Source: Cytobacillus firmus (GTDB lineage: Bacteria > Bacillota > Bacilli > Bacillales > Cytobacillaceae). Taken from it: a DNA stretch of 64,000 nucleotides. Of this stretch, positions 19,557 through 27,236 are shown one piece after another. A model generated the notes under the pieces. That model did no database searches, was not told the DNA's origin, and saw nothing but the letters and a program-made list of their open reading frames with translations. The stretch lies in NCBI RefSeq assembly GCF_023612095.1, contig NZ_CP086235.1:3607501-3671500 (forward strand), in the 5' to 3' direction. Positions within the stretch are counted from its first letter, which is position 1. Every line of letters starts with the position of its first letter. Position numbers and translations under genes: made by a program.

Positions 19557-20537
19557 TTGGATACCGGCACACATGTAGTGATGGGGCTGGCGCTTGGCGG
19601 CATAGCCACTCTTGATCCCGTTGTTGCGGAGAGTTCTGCTACAGCAACAAGTGTCATGATTGGTGCCATCGTCGGTTCTCAAATACCTGATATCGATACT
19701 GTCTTAAAACTAAGAAATAATGCCGTTTATATTCGCAATCACAGGGGAATTACCCACTCCATACCGGCCGTCCTGCTATGGCCGCTTGTCATACTTGCTG
19801 TGGTTTATCCGTTTTTTCCGTCTGCGGATCTGCTGCACTTATGGCTATGGACTTTTTTGGCTGTATTCCTGCATGTTTTTGTAGACATATTCAATGCATA
19901 TGGAACACAGGCACTCCGGCCCTTTTCATCTAAATGGGTAGCACTGGGGATTATCAACACATTTGACCCGTTCATTTTCGGGATTCATGTCGCAGGATTA
20001 TTCATCTGGGCATTTGGGGCTCATCCCGGTTATACATTTCTAATCATTTATGGCATTATTTTCGTTTATTATCTTCTGCGGTTTGCAGCCCAGAGAAGTG
20101 TCTTAAATGCCGTAAAGGTTATGATACCGGATGCAACTGAAATCATTATTGCCCCAACGATGAGGTTTAATCAGTGGCGTGTGGCGGTTATGAGCAGGCA
20201 GCAATTTTTCGTCGGGCGTGCTGTTAAAAACCATGTGAGAATTCTCGATCAATTTAATCGCGTTCCCGTTCCTGAGACACCTGTTATAGAAGCTGCGAAG
20301 AAAGATAAAAACCTATCTGCCTTCCTGTCCTTCTCACCGGTTTACCGCTGGGAAGTGGATGAATATGATGATTATTATGAAGTTCGCTTTATTGACCTCC
20401 GCTACCGGAGCAATGGACATTATCCATTTGTAGCCGTGGTTCAGCTCGATCGGGATTTAAACATTCAATCATCCTATACAGGCTGGATTTTCAGCGAGGA
20501 AAAGCTTCGAAAAAAACTGGATATTCTTCCGGGATAA
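19557..20537 (+). CDS. yfhP: membrane-bound metal-dependent hydrolase YfhP (DUF457)
   Basis: 326 residues. The N-terminal half (to ~200) has His/Asp motifs GTHVVMGLALGG, IPDIDT and NHRGITHSIPAV between hydrophobic helices, the DUF457/YdjM metal-dependent hydrolase pattern. The C-terminal half is soluble. The length equals B. subtilis YfhP (327). The start is TTG 19557, with AAGGAGG 9 bases upstream; the longer frame to 19470 has no support. The substrate is unknown. Its stop codon TAA abuts the left edge of repeat copy B. Confidence 0.88.
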   Translation: MDTGTHVVMGLALGGIATLDPVVAESSATATSVMIGAIVGSQIPDIDTVLKLRNNAVYIRNHRGITHSIPAVLLWPLVILAVVYPFFPSADLLHLWLWTFLAVFLHVFVDIFNAYGTQALRPFSSKWVALGIINTFDPFIFGIHVAGLFIWAFGAHPGYTFLIIYGIIFVYYLLRFAAQRSVLNAVKVMIPDATEIIIAPTMRFNQWRVAVMSRQQFFVGRAVKNHVRILDQFNRVPVPETPVIEAAKKDKNLSAFLSFSPVYRWEVDEYDDYYEVRFIDLRYRSNGHYPFVAVVQLDRDLNIQSSYTGWIFSEEKLRKKLDILPG

Positions 20538-20860
20538 GAAAAGCGCAAGCGCCTTGCCCACGAAGGAACGCAGACTAAGAACACCACGTCCTGTGGCAAC
20601 GTCTGCATGACCCGCATCCTGCGGGCCTCAAGCACAAGACGGGCCTCCCGGAAAGGCGTTCTTTGCCTTTTTGGGAGGATTGCCGGAAATGTGGAGGCGA
20701 CTGCCCAGGGACGACAGGCATAAGACGGTTCCTGTAAGAAGGCGTTTTTCCTTCTGAAAGGAAACGGCTTATGACCCCGAGTCCCTAGGAGCCGCAACTA
20801 GACAAGCTTGTGACCTCGAGGGGGTAGGCGCTGGAGCTAGACAGTTATCGACGTTCAAAG
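20536..20860. repeat. hairpin-rich dispersed repeat, long copy B
   Basis: 325 bp, same orientation as copies A and C, starting inside the yfhP stop codon. The right ~230 bp are nearly identical to copy A, including the nested hairpin CATAAG (20719-20724) / CTTATG (20768-20773). Near its left end it has extra sequence absent from A, made of two hairpins: GCAGAC (20570-20575) with GTCTGC (20601-20606) enclosing CCAC/GTGG, and CCCGCA (20611-20616) with TGCGGG (20620-20625). Confidence 0.85.
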
Positions 20861-20885
20861 ATTATATACTTTCTTATTTTTTAAT

Positions 20886-20919
20886 AAAAACAGGCTGCTG
20901 TGATTGGCAGCCTGTTTTT
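20886..20919 (-). terminator. terminator of yfhJ
   Basis: A 13-bp perfect stem AAAAACAGGCTGC with GCAGCCTGTTTTT, loop TGTGATTG; it overlaps the last two bases of the minus-strand stop codon. Confidence 0.88.
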
Positions 20920-21187
20920 AATTTAGGGTATTCTTATCCTGCTCAAGCAAATGCTTGTATTTAGGATTATTGGCAACAAATTCATGGAGCCTGCTGCCAT
21001 AGTTTTCGATCCATTGCCTTACAATTCTTTCTGTCATTTCAGCACCCTTATATTCTCTGCCAGCCTTGGCATATGTTGCTTCGAAATCCTCCCAAAGCAG
21101 TTCAATCCATGTCTGGGCCTGACTTGCTGAAAGCAGGTCATTCTTTTCCAATAAAAGCTCATAAAGCTTTTGCTGGTACTCATTCAT
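20918..21187 (-). CDS. yfhJ: YfhJ-family small protein (WVELL-type)
   Basis: 89 residues, close to B. subtilis YfhJ (88) and in the same place beside sspK. Sequence is helical with the TWIELLWEDFEATYAKAG segment that defines the family (WVELL in most members, WIELL here). The start is ATG 21187 after GAGGTGA. It is soluble, and its function is unknown. It is divergent from sspK. Confidence 0.8.
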   Translation of the reverse strand: MNEYQQKLYELLLEKNDLLSASQAQTWIELLWEDFEATYAKAGREYKGAEMTERIVRQWIENYGSRLHEFVANNPKYKHLLEQDKNTLN

Positions 21188-21314
21188 AAAAATCACCTCT
21201 TTTCCATTTATTAATCACGTTAATCCTTCATAGCCTCAGGTAAAATACAAATAATAGTATTACGTGATCAGCTATTTGCCGGTCACGCTCTTATTCCGGT
21301 TTAGGAGGCTTGTT

Positions 21315-21485
21315 ATGCGCAATAAATCGAGAAATTTCCCAAATCAGAACAATATAAAATTGGAGGGGGAGCCGCGGGCAAAAGCAGAGTATGCTTCACG
21401 CCGGGCGGATGGCACCATTAACACCCACCCTCAGGAACGAATGAAGGCTTCTACAGACCGCGAAAGTGACACACCTGAATTTTAA
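21315..21485 (+). CDS. sspK: small acid-soluble spore protein K
   Basis: 56 residues: [20 protein letters not shown] then [20 protein letters not shown] and ERM, the SspK signature. It is a minor spore-core protein, in B. subtilis made in the forespore. The start ATG 21315 follows GGAGG by 6 bases. The C-terminal tail is slightly longer than in B. subtilis SspK (50). A second small gene follows 19 bases downstream. Confidence 0.88.
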   Translation: MRNKSRNFPNQNNIKLEGEPRAKAEYASRRADGTINTHPQERMKASTDRESDTPEF

Positions 21486-21504
21486 AATACAGGGAGGCTT
21501 GGTT

Positions 21505-21663
21505 ATGGGAAACAGCAAAAACTTTTTTGGTGATAATCCGTATTCCAGTCCATTTACTTCACCGCACTTTAGGCCAAAACGTGCACATTCACAAGTAAAT
21601 GGCGAGACCCAGCAAACACAAGACCTCATTATTTTAAAAAGGCAGATTCGCAAAAACTCTTAA
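21505..21663 (+). CDS. YpzG-like small protein
   Basis: 52 residues: MGNSKNFFGDNPYSSPFTSP onward, containing the QVNGETQQTQ segment and a basic end (LKRQIRKNS). This pattern resembles the YpzG-like family of small Bacillus proteins, possibly linked to sporulation. The start ATG 21505 follows GGGAGG by 7 bases. It is probably co-transcribed with sspK. The family assignment is from memory of the motif and is moderately certain. Confidence 0.65.
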   Translation: MGNSKNFFGDNPYSSPFTSPHFRPKRAHSQVNGETQQTQDLIILKRQIRKNS

Positions 21664-21673
21664 GGTGAAACAT

Positions 21674-21703
21674 CAATCAGGGGGGGCTTTCCCCCTCTGA
21701 TTG
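21674..21703. terminator. bidirectional terminator between the sspK pair and yfhH
   Basis: Stem CAATCAGGGGGG with CCCCCTCTGATTG (one mismatch), loop CTTT, followed by TTTC on the plus strand; the flanking genes converge. Confidence 0.8.
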
Positions 21704-21723
21704 TTTCTTACTGCCCAGTCAGT

Positions 21724-22053
21724 TCACCCTTTTCCCGCTAATTTTTTCAGCATGGAAATGGGCAGAGCTTCTTCTCCTTTGCTTCCATTCAGCCGGAATC
21801 CCCAGGCAAATACACCATTCATATAGTCAATTTTAAAGTAAACTCCCGGATCCCCATCGATTTCATAAATTTCACCGGGTAAAAAATCATCCGGGTTGAG
21901 CAGGTAGGATTTCGCCATAATTACTTTGCGTTCAAGCACGGCAAACTCATTTACCATCCCCATCTGTTCCGCTTTCTTTGCTTTTTCATTTAAACTGGCA
22001 ATTTCCTGCTGAAGCTCATACGTAGTCATTGTACTGTATCTTTTTTCCTGCAT
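21724..22053 (-). CDS. yfhH: YfhH family protein (DUF1811)
   Basis: 109 residues (B. subtilis 104), soluble. An N-terminal helical hairpin (MTTYELQQEIASLNEKAKKA to the ERKVIMAKSYLLNP segment) is followed by a small beta domain ending ALPISMLKKL. The recX-yfhH neighbourhood is conserved in Bacillus. Function unknown. GAGGAT lies 8 bases before the ATG. Confidence 0.85.
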   Translation of the reverse strand: MQEKRYSTMTTYELQQEIASLNEKAKKAEQMGMVNEFAVLERKVIMAKSYLLNPDDFLPGEIYEIDGDPGVYFKIDYMNGVFAWGFRLNGSKGEEALPISMLKKLAGKG

Positions 22054-22231
22054 ATTAATATCCTCTTACTTTCTTCAGATAGTTACATTTACAGTTAAGG
22101 CTTCCATAGCTAAGTATATGAGAAAATGCCCGTTTAGAAAAGGCTCCTGCTTTTGTTTTTGATGCCTAATCGCATGTGTTGGACTTTTTTGCTAAGATGG
22201 TGACTATAAGACGTTTTAAAGGAGGATTCAG

Positions 22232-22903
22232 ATGAAATCAGTCATCATTACCGGAGCAGGGTCCGGCTTGGGAAAAGAGCTTGCTTTATTGTTTGCGGGA
22301 CAGGGATTTCATATTGTTTTAACAGGCAGGACATTGGATAAGCTTCAGAGTGTGGAACAGGAAATTCATGAAGCAGGCGGAAGCGCTCAATGTTTTACAG
22401 CAGATATCACACAAACCAATGAGATAGCCAAATTAATGGAGCAACTCCAAAACCATGAACTTTATGGCCTGATAAACAATGCCGGGGTTGGGCATTTCGG
22501 GCCTGTTAACAGCCTTTCGGAGCAAAATATCGAGGACATGTTCGACACCAACACGCTCGGTACTATTTACATGACACAGGCGGTTCTGCCCTTTTTAAAA
22601 GACGAAAACGAAGGCCTTCTGATGAATATCATTTCGACTGCGGGCTTAAAAGGGAAAGTAAATGAATCCGTGTATGTGGCAAGCAAATTCGCTGTAAGGG
22701 GTTTTACGGAGAGCCTTCAGAAGGAACTGGAGAATACAAATATTAAAGTTAAAGCAGTTTATATGGGCGGCATGGACACCCCTTTCTGGGATGAAAGCGA
22801 CCATATTAAGGATAAATCGAGGCTTCGTTCTCCTAAAGAAGTGGCAGAAATGATTCTAGATCATATGGAAGAAGACTCAATTGTCATCGAGTCAAAAAAA
22901 TAA
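22232..22903 (+). CDS. short-chain dehydrogenase/reductase
   Basis: 223 residues with the classical SDR fold: TGAGSGLG cofactor motif at 7-14, NNAG at about 88-91, a catalytic Ser in IISTAG, and Tyr-x3-Lys (YVASK). NAD(P)-dependent oxidoreductase of unknown substrate. AAAGGAGG lies 6 bases before the ATG. It converges on recX, sharing a terminator that overlaps both stop codons. Confidence 0.88.
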   Translation: MKSVIITGAGSGLGKELALLFAGQGFHIVLTGRTLDKLQSVEQEIHEAGGSAQCFTADITQTNEIAKLMEQLQNHELYGLINNAGVGHFGPVNSLSEQNIEDMFDTNTLGTIYMTQAVLPFLKDENEGLLMNIISTAGLKGKVNESVYVASKFAVRGFTESLQKELENTNIKVKAVYMGGMDTPFWDESDHIKDKSRLRSPKEVAEMILDHMEEDSIVIESKK

Positions 22904-22926
22904 CACATGGGCTTCCATGTGTTATT
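22899..22926. terminator. bidirectional terminator overlapping the SDR and recX stop codons
   Basis: A 12-bp perfect stem AATAACACATGG with CCATGTGTTATT, loop GCTT. Both convergent stop codons (22901-22903 and 22922-22924) lie inside the stem. Confidence 0.85.
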
Positions 22927-23725
22927 CTTCTTCACTTAAAAATTGCTCTATTAAATCAAAAGAAAAACCTTTTCTGAACAAGGCTTGCTTCATTTTCTGC
23001 GTATATTCGAACTCAGGAAGGTTTGCATATTTCTTTCTTGCTTTTTCCGCTTGGAACTTCAGGGCAGCAAGTTCTTCATCCTCTTCTTTTTCAATCTCCG
23101 TTTCAGATACGGCTTCTTGAATGATGTCGAAATTAAAGCCTTTGCGCATTAACATCTGTTCCAGCTTTTGTTTAAGGATTTTTGATGAATCACGGGCATA
23201 TTTCTTTGAATACTTTTCACACAGCCTTATGGCAGCAGCTACTTCAGCATCCCTTGGATATTCCTCCAATGCCATTTCGATTAATTGAGGGGAAATCCCT
23301 TTCTCCTTCAGTTCTGTGCGGATCAGGCCTTTTCCTTTATCTGATGTGTTCATTTGTGTACGCACAAAAGCTGCTGCAAATTCTTCATCATTTAGAAAAT
23401 GGTAATTATACAATTTGTGGATAACTTCTTGAATAACCGGATCTTCCACTTCTTTTTCAGCTAAATGTTTGCGGACTTCGGTTTCTGAGCGCATTCTTCT
23501 GGATAAATAATGAATAGCCCTGTTATAGGCTTTCCGGATATCATCCTGATAGCCAATTTCATTTAAAGAGAATTCATCTAGCTCCATTCCTTTTTTGAGC
23601 TGATGCTTAATTAAAACATCTTCATCCACACTAAATGCATATTCTTCACCTTTCCCATAATCCATATATATATTGTAGCGGTCTGTGTTTTTTTTCTGGA
23701 CTGTGATTTTCGTAATAGTCGGCAT
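22922..23725 (-). CDS. recX: regulatory protein RecX
   Basis: 267 residues (B. subtilis 264). It modulates RecA filament growth. The three-helix RecX repeats are visible around IHYLSRRMRSETEVRKHLAE, the YHFLNDEEFAAAFVRT segment, and the two C-terminal MLMRKGFNFDII / ALFRKGFSFDLI units. The start ATG 23725 has AGAGG 8 bases upstream; a GTG three codons earlier is less well placed. Its position opposite yfhF is conserved. Confidence 0.92.
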   Translation of the reverse strand: MPTITKITVQKKNTDRYNIYMDYGKGEEYAFSVDEDVLIKHQLKKGMELDEFSLNEIGYQDDIRKAYNRAIHYLSRRMRSETEVRKHLAEKEVEDPVIQEVIHKLYNYHFLNDEEFAAAFVRTQMNTSDKGKGLIRTELKEKGISPQLIEMALEEYPRDAEVAAAIRLCEKYSKKYARDSSKILKQKLEQMLMRKGFNFDIIQEAVSETEIEKEEDEELAALKFQAEKARKKYANLPEFEYTQKMKQALFRKGFSFDLIEQFLSEEE

Positions 23726-23829
23726 TTTCTCCACCTCTTATCTTAAATGTAACACATCCAAAAAAGGATTTTGAAAGAAAACGTCGTAAAATGTACCAAA
23801 GGATATGACACTTGAAAGGGGAATTTCCC

Positions 23830-24735
23830 ATGAGAATAGCCATCGCCGGCGGAACTGGTTTTGTTGGAAGCGCCTTGGTTAAAAAATTACTGGATAAAAA
23901 ACATGAACTATTCATTCTTACAAGAAATACAGCAAATAAAAACTCTTCTAAAAATCTGAATTATGTACAATGGCTGAACGATGATGACTCACCTGAGGAT
24001 GCTCTGGAAAGCATTGACGTATTTATCAACCTGTCCGGTGAGTCCATTAACAGCGGGAGATGGACAGATGAACGCAAAAAGCGTATATTAAACAGCCGCA
24101 TTACTGCCACAAGGGAAGTTCTCCGCATTATTAGCCGCCTTGAAGAAAAGCCGTATACATTAATCAATGCCAGTGCGGTCGGTTACTATGGCACATCCCT
24201 GAATGAAACCTTTACAGAATTCAACAGGAAAAGCGGCACTGATTTTTTAGCTGAAACAGTAAGACGCTGGGAAGAAGAGGCCTCCAAAGCAGAAGAGTTT
24301 GAAGTCCGGACCGTTTTCTGCAGATTTGGAATCATTCTCGAAAAGAACGATGGAGCCCTTCCGCGAATTGCCCTTCCCTACAAGCTATTTGCCGGAGGGC
24401 CTGTTGGAACTGGTGATCAATGGGTTTCATGGATTCATTTAGATGATGTTGTAAACGGAATCCTTTATTGTATTGAACACGAGCAGCTGCAGGGGCCCGT
24501 TAATTTTACATCTCCAAATCCCCTGACAATGAAAGAATTTGGAAAAATACTTGGTGACGTCCTTAATCGTCCCCACTGGCTGCCAGCTCCCGGTTTTGCT
24601 TTAAAAATAGCTCTCGGGGAAATGAGTACACTGGTATTAGAAGGGCAAAAAGTGCTTCCCGAAAAACTGCAGGCATCCGGCTATAAGTTCTTATATAAGG
24701 ATTTGCGTTCAGCTCTCAGGAATATTTATCAATGA
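23830..24735 (+). CDS. yfhF: NAD(P)-dependent epimerase-like protein, TIGR01777 family (YfhF)
   Basis: 301 residues. The Rossmann motif GGTGFVGSAL (8-17) and the family-typical INLSGESINSGRW, INASAVGYYG and WVSWIHLDDVV segments mark the SDR39U1/TIGR01777 group. The C-terminal extension with LRSALRNIYQ matches the DUF1731 tail. It binds a dinucleotide; the reaction is unknown. The start is ATG 23830, 8 bases after AAGGGG. Confidence 0.88.
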   Translation: MRIAIAGGTGFVGSALVKKLLDKKHELFILTRNTANKNSSKNLNYVQWLNDDDSPEDALESIDVFINLSGESINSGRWTDERKKRILNSRITATREVLRIISRLEEKPYTLINASAVGYYGTSLNETFTEFNRKSGTDFLAETVRRWEEEASKAEEFEVRTVFCRFGIILEKNDGALPRIALPYKLFAGGPVGTGDQWVSWIHLDDVVNGILYCIEHEQLQGPVNFTSPNPLTMKEFGKILGDVLNRPHWLPAPGFALKIALGEMSTLVLEGQKVLPEKLQASGYKFLYKDLRSALRNIYQ

Positions 24736-24809
24736 AATTTGTATCATTTATATCAAATAAGGGAAAAATAAAGTAAGTGCGTACCCTTATTCTGAAAGGA
24801 TGATACAAA

Positions 24810-24935
24810 GTGGATAAAAAGAAAAGAGACAAATCCAAAAGCACGTTATCAAGCATGCAGGAAGTAACTTATTCAAGAGAATTCAAACGGGCTGACAAAG
24901 TCGGCGGATTCGCGGGCAGACAGCCTAAACATTAA
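24810..24935 (+). CDS. yfhE: YfhE-like 41-residue protein
   Basis: A short basic protein, MDKKKRDKSKSTLSSMQEVT then YSREFKRADKVGGF, ending RQPKH. The QEVTYSREFKRAD segment is the YfhE family core. The GTG start is 9 bases after AAAGGA. It sits between yfhF and yfhD as in B. subtilis. Function unknown. Confidence 0.75.
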   Translation: MDKKKRDKSKSTLSSMQEVTYSREFKRADKVGGFAGRQPKH

Positions 24936-24970
24936 TTTCCACTCATAACACCCTGATCGATGGTACATGA

Positions 24971-25006
24971 TAAAGGTACGGAAACACCTGAGTTTCCGTA
25001 CCTTTA
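24971..25006 (+). terminator. hairpin between yfhE and yfhD
   Basis: A 15-bp perfect stem TAAAGGTACGGAAAC with GTTTCCGTACCTTTA, 35 bases past yfhE; the T run is short, so it may act as a terminator or as an mRNA stabiliser. Confidence 0.65.
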
Positions 25007-25028
25007 TTGCTGAAAGGGGTTATTTGCA

Positions 25029-25217
25029 ATGGGCCGTGCACATGGACATAAAACTCGTGATAAAAACAAAGCATCACTTCCACAAGTACCGAAAAACATG
25101 AAGTCTGACGGCATTGACGTAGAATTTAACCGCGAACTTGCCGATCATGATGATCTCGAGGCAATGGCACGTTCCAAGGCTGCCGATCAGCGGGCAAAAA
25201 GCCGCAAAAAGCGCTAA
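25029..25217 (+). CDS. yfhD: YfhD-like small protein
   Basis: 62 residues, strongly charged: MGRAHGHKTRDKNKASLPQV then an acidic middle (DVEFNRELADHDDLEAMA) and a basic end. Matches B. subtilis YfhD in size, sequence style and position. Function unknown; the family is found in spore formers. AAAGGGG lies 10 bases before the ATG. Confidence 0.8.
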   Translation: MGRAHGHKTRDKNKASLPQVPKNMKSDGIDVEFNRELADHDDLEAMARSKAADQRAKSRKKR

Positions 25218-25231
25218 GCCAAAGGGTAAAA

Positions 25232-25262
25232 AAGAAGCAGGAACACCAGGTTCCTGCTTCTT
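25232..25262. terminator. bidirectional terminator between yfhD and doxX
   Basis: A 13-bp perfect stem AAGAAGCAGGAAC with GTTCCTGCTTCTT, loop ACCAG. On the minus strand it is followed by TTTACC. Confidence 0.85.
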
Positions 25263-25273
25263 CCTATTTCTGC

Positions 25274-25777
25274 TTAGTGGGTGTGTGCTTCTCTTTTGCC
25301 TATGCCGTGACCGCCTTTCATCATTGTCTTGATATAAGGATAAGCAAATCTGTCAATTCCCCAGTAGTAAGCACCTGCGCCTGTAAATAGAAGGATAATT
25401 GCTGCTGTATACAGTATTGGGTTTGTACTTGTTGTTCCTGCTAATAAGAAGTTTAGATTCATGAAAGCTGCTGCAATTAAAGCCGGTATGGTCGCAGCTC
25501 CGAGTATAAGGCCAACCCCGACAAGAACTTCGCCCCATGCCACTAGAGTGCTGAATAAATCCGCGTTTGGCAGTGCTACATTTTCAAGGAACCCCGCATA
25601 CCAGCCCTGCACTGCCGGATGATCTCCGCCTGCTTTGGCAATGGCCCCCTGCATGAATCCGCCTGCATCAAATCCGTCTGCTACCTTATGCCATCCTGCT
25701 TCAAGCCATTGTATACCAAGCCAGACTCTTAATACTGTCCAAACAACTGCTGCCTGAGGAGTTTTCCACCATTTCAT
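25274..25777 (-). CDS. DoxX-family membrane protein
   Basis: 167 residues with four hydrophobic helices. The N-terminal VVWTVLRVWLGIQWLEAGWHKV segment is characteristic of DoxX/DoxD-like quinone-reactive or thiol-stress membrane proteins (relatives in B. subtilis are YfiD, CatD, MhqP). A His-rich tail (HGIGKREAHTH) ends the protein. The start ATG 25777 follows GGAGATGA. It is monocistronic. The upstream region has a clear promoter and two Rex-like operators, so control by the NADH/NAD+ ratio is inferred; the reaction is unknown. Confidence 0.85.
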   Translation of the reverse strand: MKWWKTPQAAVVWTVLRVWLGIQWLEAGWHKVADGFDAGGFMQGAIAKAGGDHPAVQGWYAGFLENVALPNADLFSTLVAWGEVLVGVGLILGAATIPALIAAAFMNLNFLLAGTTSTNPILYTAAIILLFTGAGAYYWGIDRFAYPYIKTMMKGGHGIGKREAHTH

Positions 25778-25799
25778 TATAATCATCTCCATATTATTA

Positions 25800-25817
25800 T
25801 TGTGAATAATTTCACAT
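25800..25817. promoter_or_regulatory. Rex-like operator, proximal to doxX
   Basis: TTGTGAA-TAAT-TTCACAT matches the Rex consensus TTGTGAA-N4-TTCACAA at all but the last base. It lies in the doxX leader, 22 bases upstream of the start codon. Confidence 0.6.
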
Positions 25818-25911
25818 AATATCTTAAATTTTTTTTCCTCTTGGGGAATTAAAAAGCCGGCCAGCTCTTAGGAGGAAAGGATGCTGTACTGAAGTTGTTT
25901 TATGAAGTATT

Positions 25912-25929
25912 TTGTGAAATGCTTCACTA
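25912..25929. promoter_or_regulatory. Rex-like operator, distal, at the doxX transcription start
   Basis: TTGTGAA-ATGC-TTCACTA matches the Rex consensus except for the final CAA. It lies at about +8 to +25 of the predicted doxX transcript, where binding would block RNA polymerase. Confidence 0.6.
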
Positions 25930-25944
25930 ACTTTCCTCACTTAT

Positions 25945-25973
25945 AATATACTCCATCCCTCCCTTTTTTGCAA
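25945..25973 (-). promoter_or_regulatory. sigma-A promoter of doxX
   Basis: Minus strand: TTGCAA (25973-25968), 17-base spacer, TATATT (25950-25945). The rest of the 322-base gap 25778-26099 contains the two Rex-like sites and isolated TTCACAA/TTGTG half sites towards the M20 peptidase gene. Confidence 0.55.
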
Positions 25974-26099
25974 TACACTTCACCAATTCTTCACAATTAT
26001 TGGGCCATCATAAACAAGCTGTTTTCATCCTGTCAAAGCGGGAATAGTAAGAGAGTATTGTGTGAATTTATTGCTGTATTAAAGGAGGCCTTTTGACAT

Positions 26100-27161
26100 A
26101 TGCTGGAAAACTTATTGAAAGATCTCATTTCCATTGACAGCTCTTCAAAGGAGGGAGCAAACCAGGCCATTGAATATTGTCATCAATGGCTGTCAGGGCA
26201 TGACCTCCCTTCAAGAGTCATCGAAAATAACGGCTATAAAATGGCTGTCTGTGAAATTGGAAGCGGGGATCAGACCATTATTTTTAATGGACATGTGGAT
26301 GTTGTTTCAGGAAAGGATGAACAGTTCATTCCTGTAGAAGTCCGCGATAAGATCTATGGACGTGGAGCTGCGGATATGAAGGCCGGGGTTGCCGCCATGA
26401 TGTCCGCGGTAAAAGAGCTCAAAAATATGCCCATAGGCGTAAAAATACAGCTTCAAATTGTTTCAGATGAAGAAATCGGCGGCTTTAACTGTTCCGGGTA
26501 TTTAGCAGAACAGGGATATCGCGGCGATTTTGTCATATGCTCTGAACCCACTCAGCTTGGAATTGCGCTCGAAGCAAAAGGCGTTATCAGGCTGGACATT
26601 GAAATAGAAGGAGACCCTGCACACGGCAGCCGTCCATGGGAAGGAATCAATGCTATCGAAAAGGCTTTTGAAGTGCATCAAAAGCTATTAAAATTGCCTT
26701 TTGCAAAGGAATCATCCGAATTTTACCCATACCCTTCGATTAATCTTGCAAAAATAACCGGTGGGGATGTTTATAACAAGGTGCCTGAAAAATGTGTAAT
26801 GTCGTATGATATCCGCTATTTGCCGCACCAGAACCATGAAGAGCTCATCAAGCAAATCGAAGGTATCACAGATGGGGAAATTATCATGAATATGTTCTCA
26901 AAGCCGCTTGTGACAGCCAGAGACAATCCTTTCATACTGATGCTTGAACCCATTGTGGAAAAGCACACCGAAGATAAAGCTGTTTTCTTTGGACAGCATG
27001 GTTCTGCGGATACAGTGTTCTTTGCCAATTACGGGATACCGGCCATTGAATTTGGCCCAACCGGCATGAACTGGCACGGTGATAAGGAATACGTTCTGCC
27101 GCATTCCATTCATTTATATGAAAAAATGCTGATCGACTTTGCTATGAAATTTTCAAATTAG
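26100..27161 (+). CDS. M20-family metallopeptidase (ArgE/DapE/CPG2 group)
   Basis: 353 residues. Two-zinc amidohydrolase motifs are complete: NGHVDVVSG (His ligand), GRGAADMKAG (bridging Asp), DEEIGG (catalytic Glu and ligand), CSEPT, and the C-terminal His in NWHGDKEYV. The dimerisation/lid domain is at about 175-280 (DPAHGSRPWEG). It should cleave an N-acyl amino acid or small peptide; members of this group cannot be told apart by sequence alone. AAAGGAGG lies 11 bases before the ATG. It is divergent from doxX. Confidence 0.88.
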   Translation: MLENLLKDLISIDSSSKEGANQAIEYCHQWLSGHDLPSRVIENNGYKMAVCEIGSGDQTIIFNGHVDVVSGKDEQFIPVEVRDKIYGRGAADMKAGVAAMMSAVKELKNMPIGVKIQLQIVSDEEIGGFNCSGYLAEQGYRGDFVICSEPTQLGIALEAKGVIRLDIEIEGDPAHGSRPWEGINAIEKAFEVHQKLLKLPFAKESSEFYPYPSINLAKITGGDVYNKVPEKCVMSYDIRYLPHQNHEELIKQIEGITDGEIIMNMFSKPLVTARDNPFILMLEPIVEKHTEDKAVFFGQHGSADTVFFANYGIPAIEFGPTGMNWHGDKEYVLPHSIHLYEKMLIDFAMKFSN

Positions 27162-27236
27162 AAGGCTTTTTTAGTGCGGATAGTCTCCCGATATGGTAAA
27201 AGTTAGAATATATGATTAAAGAGGGATTCCACAGAA

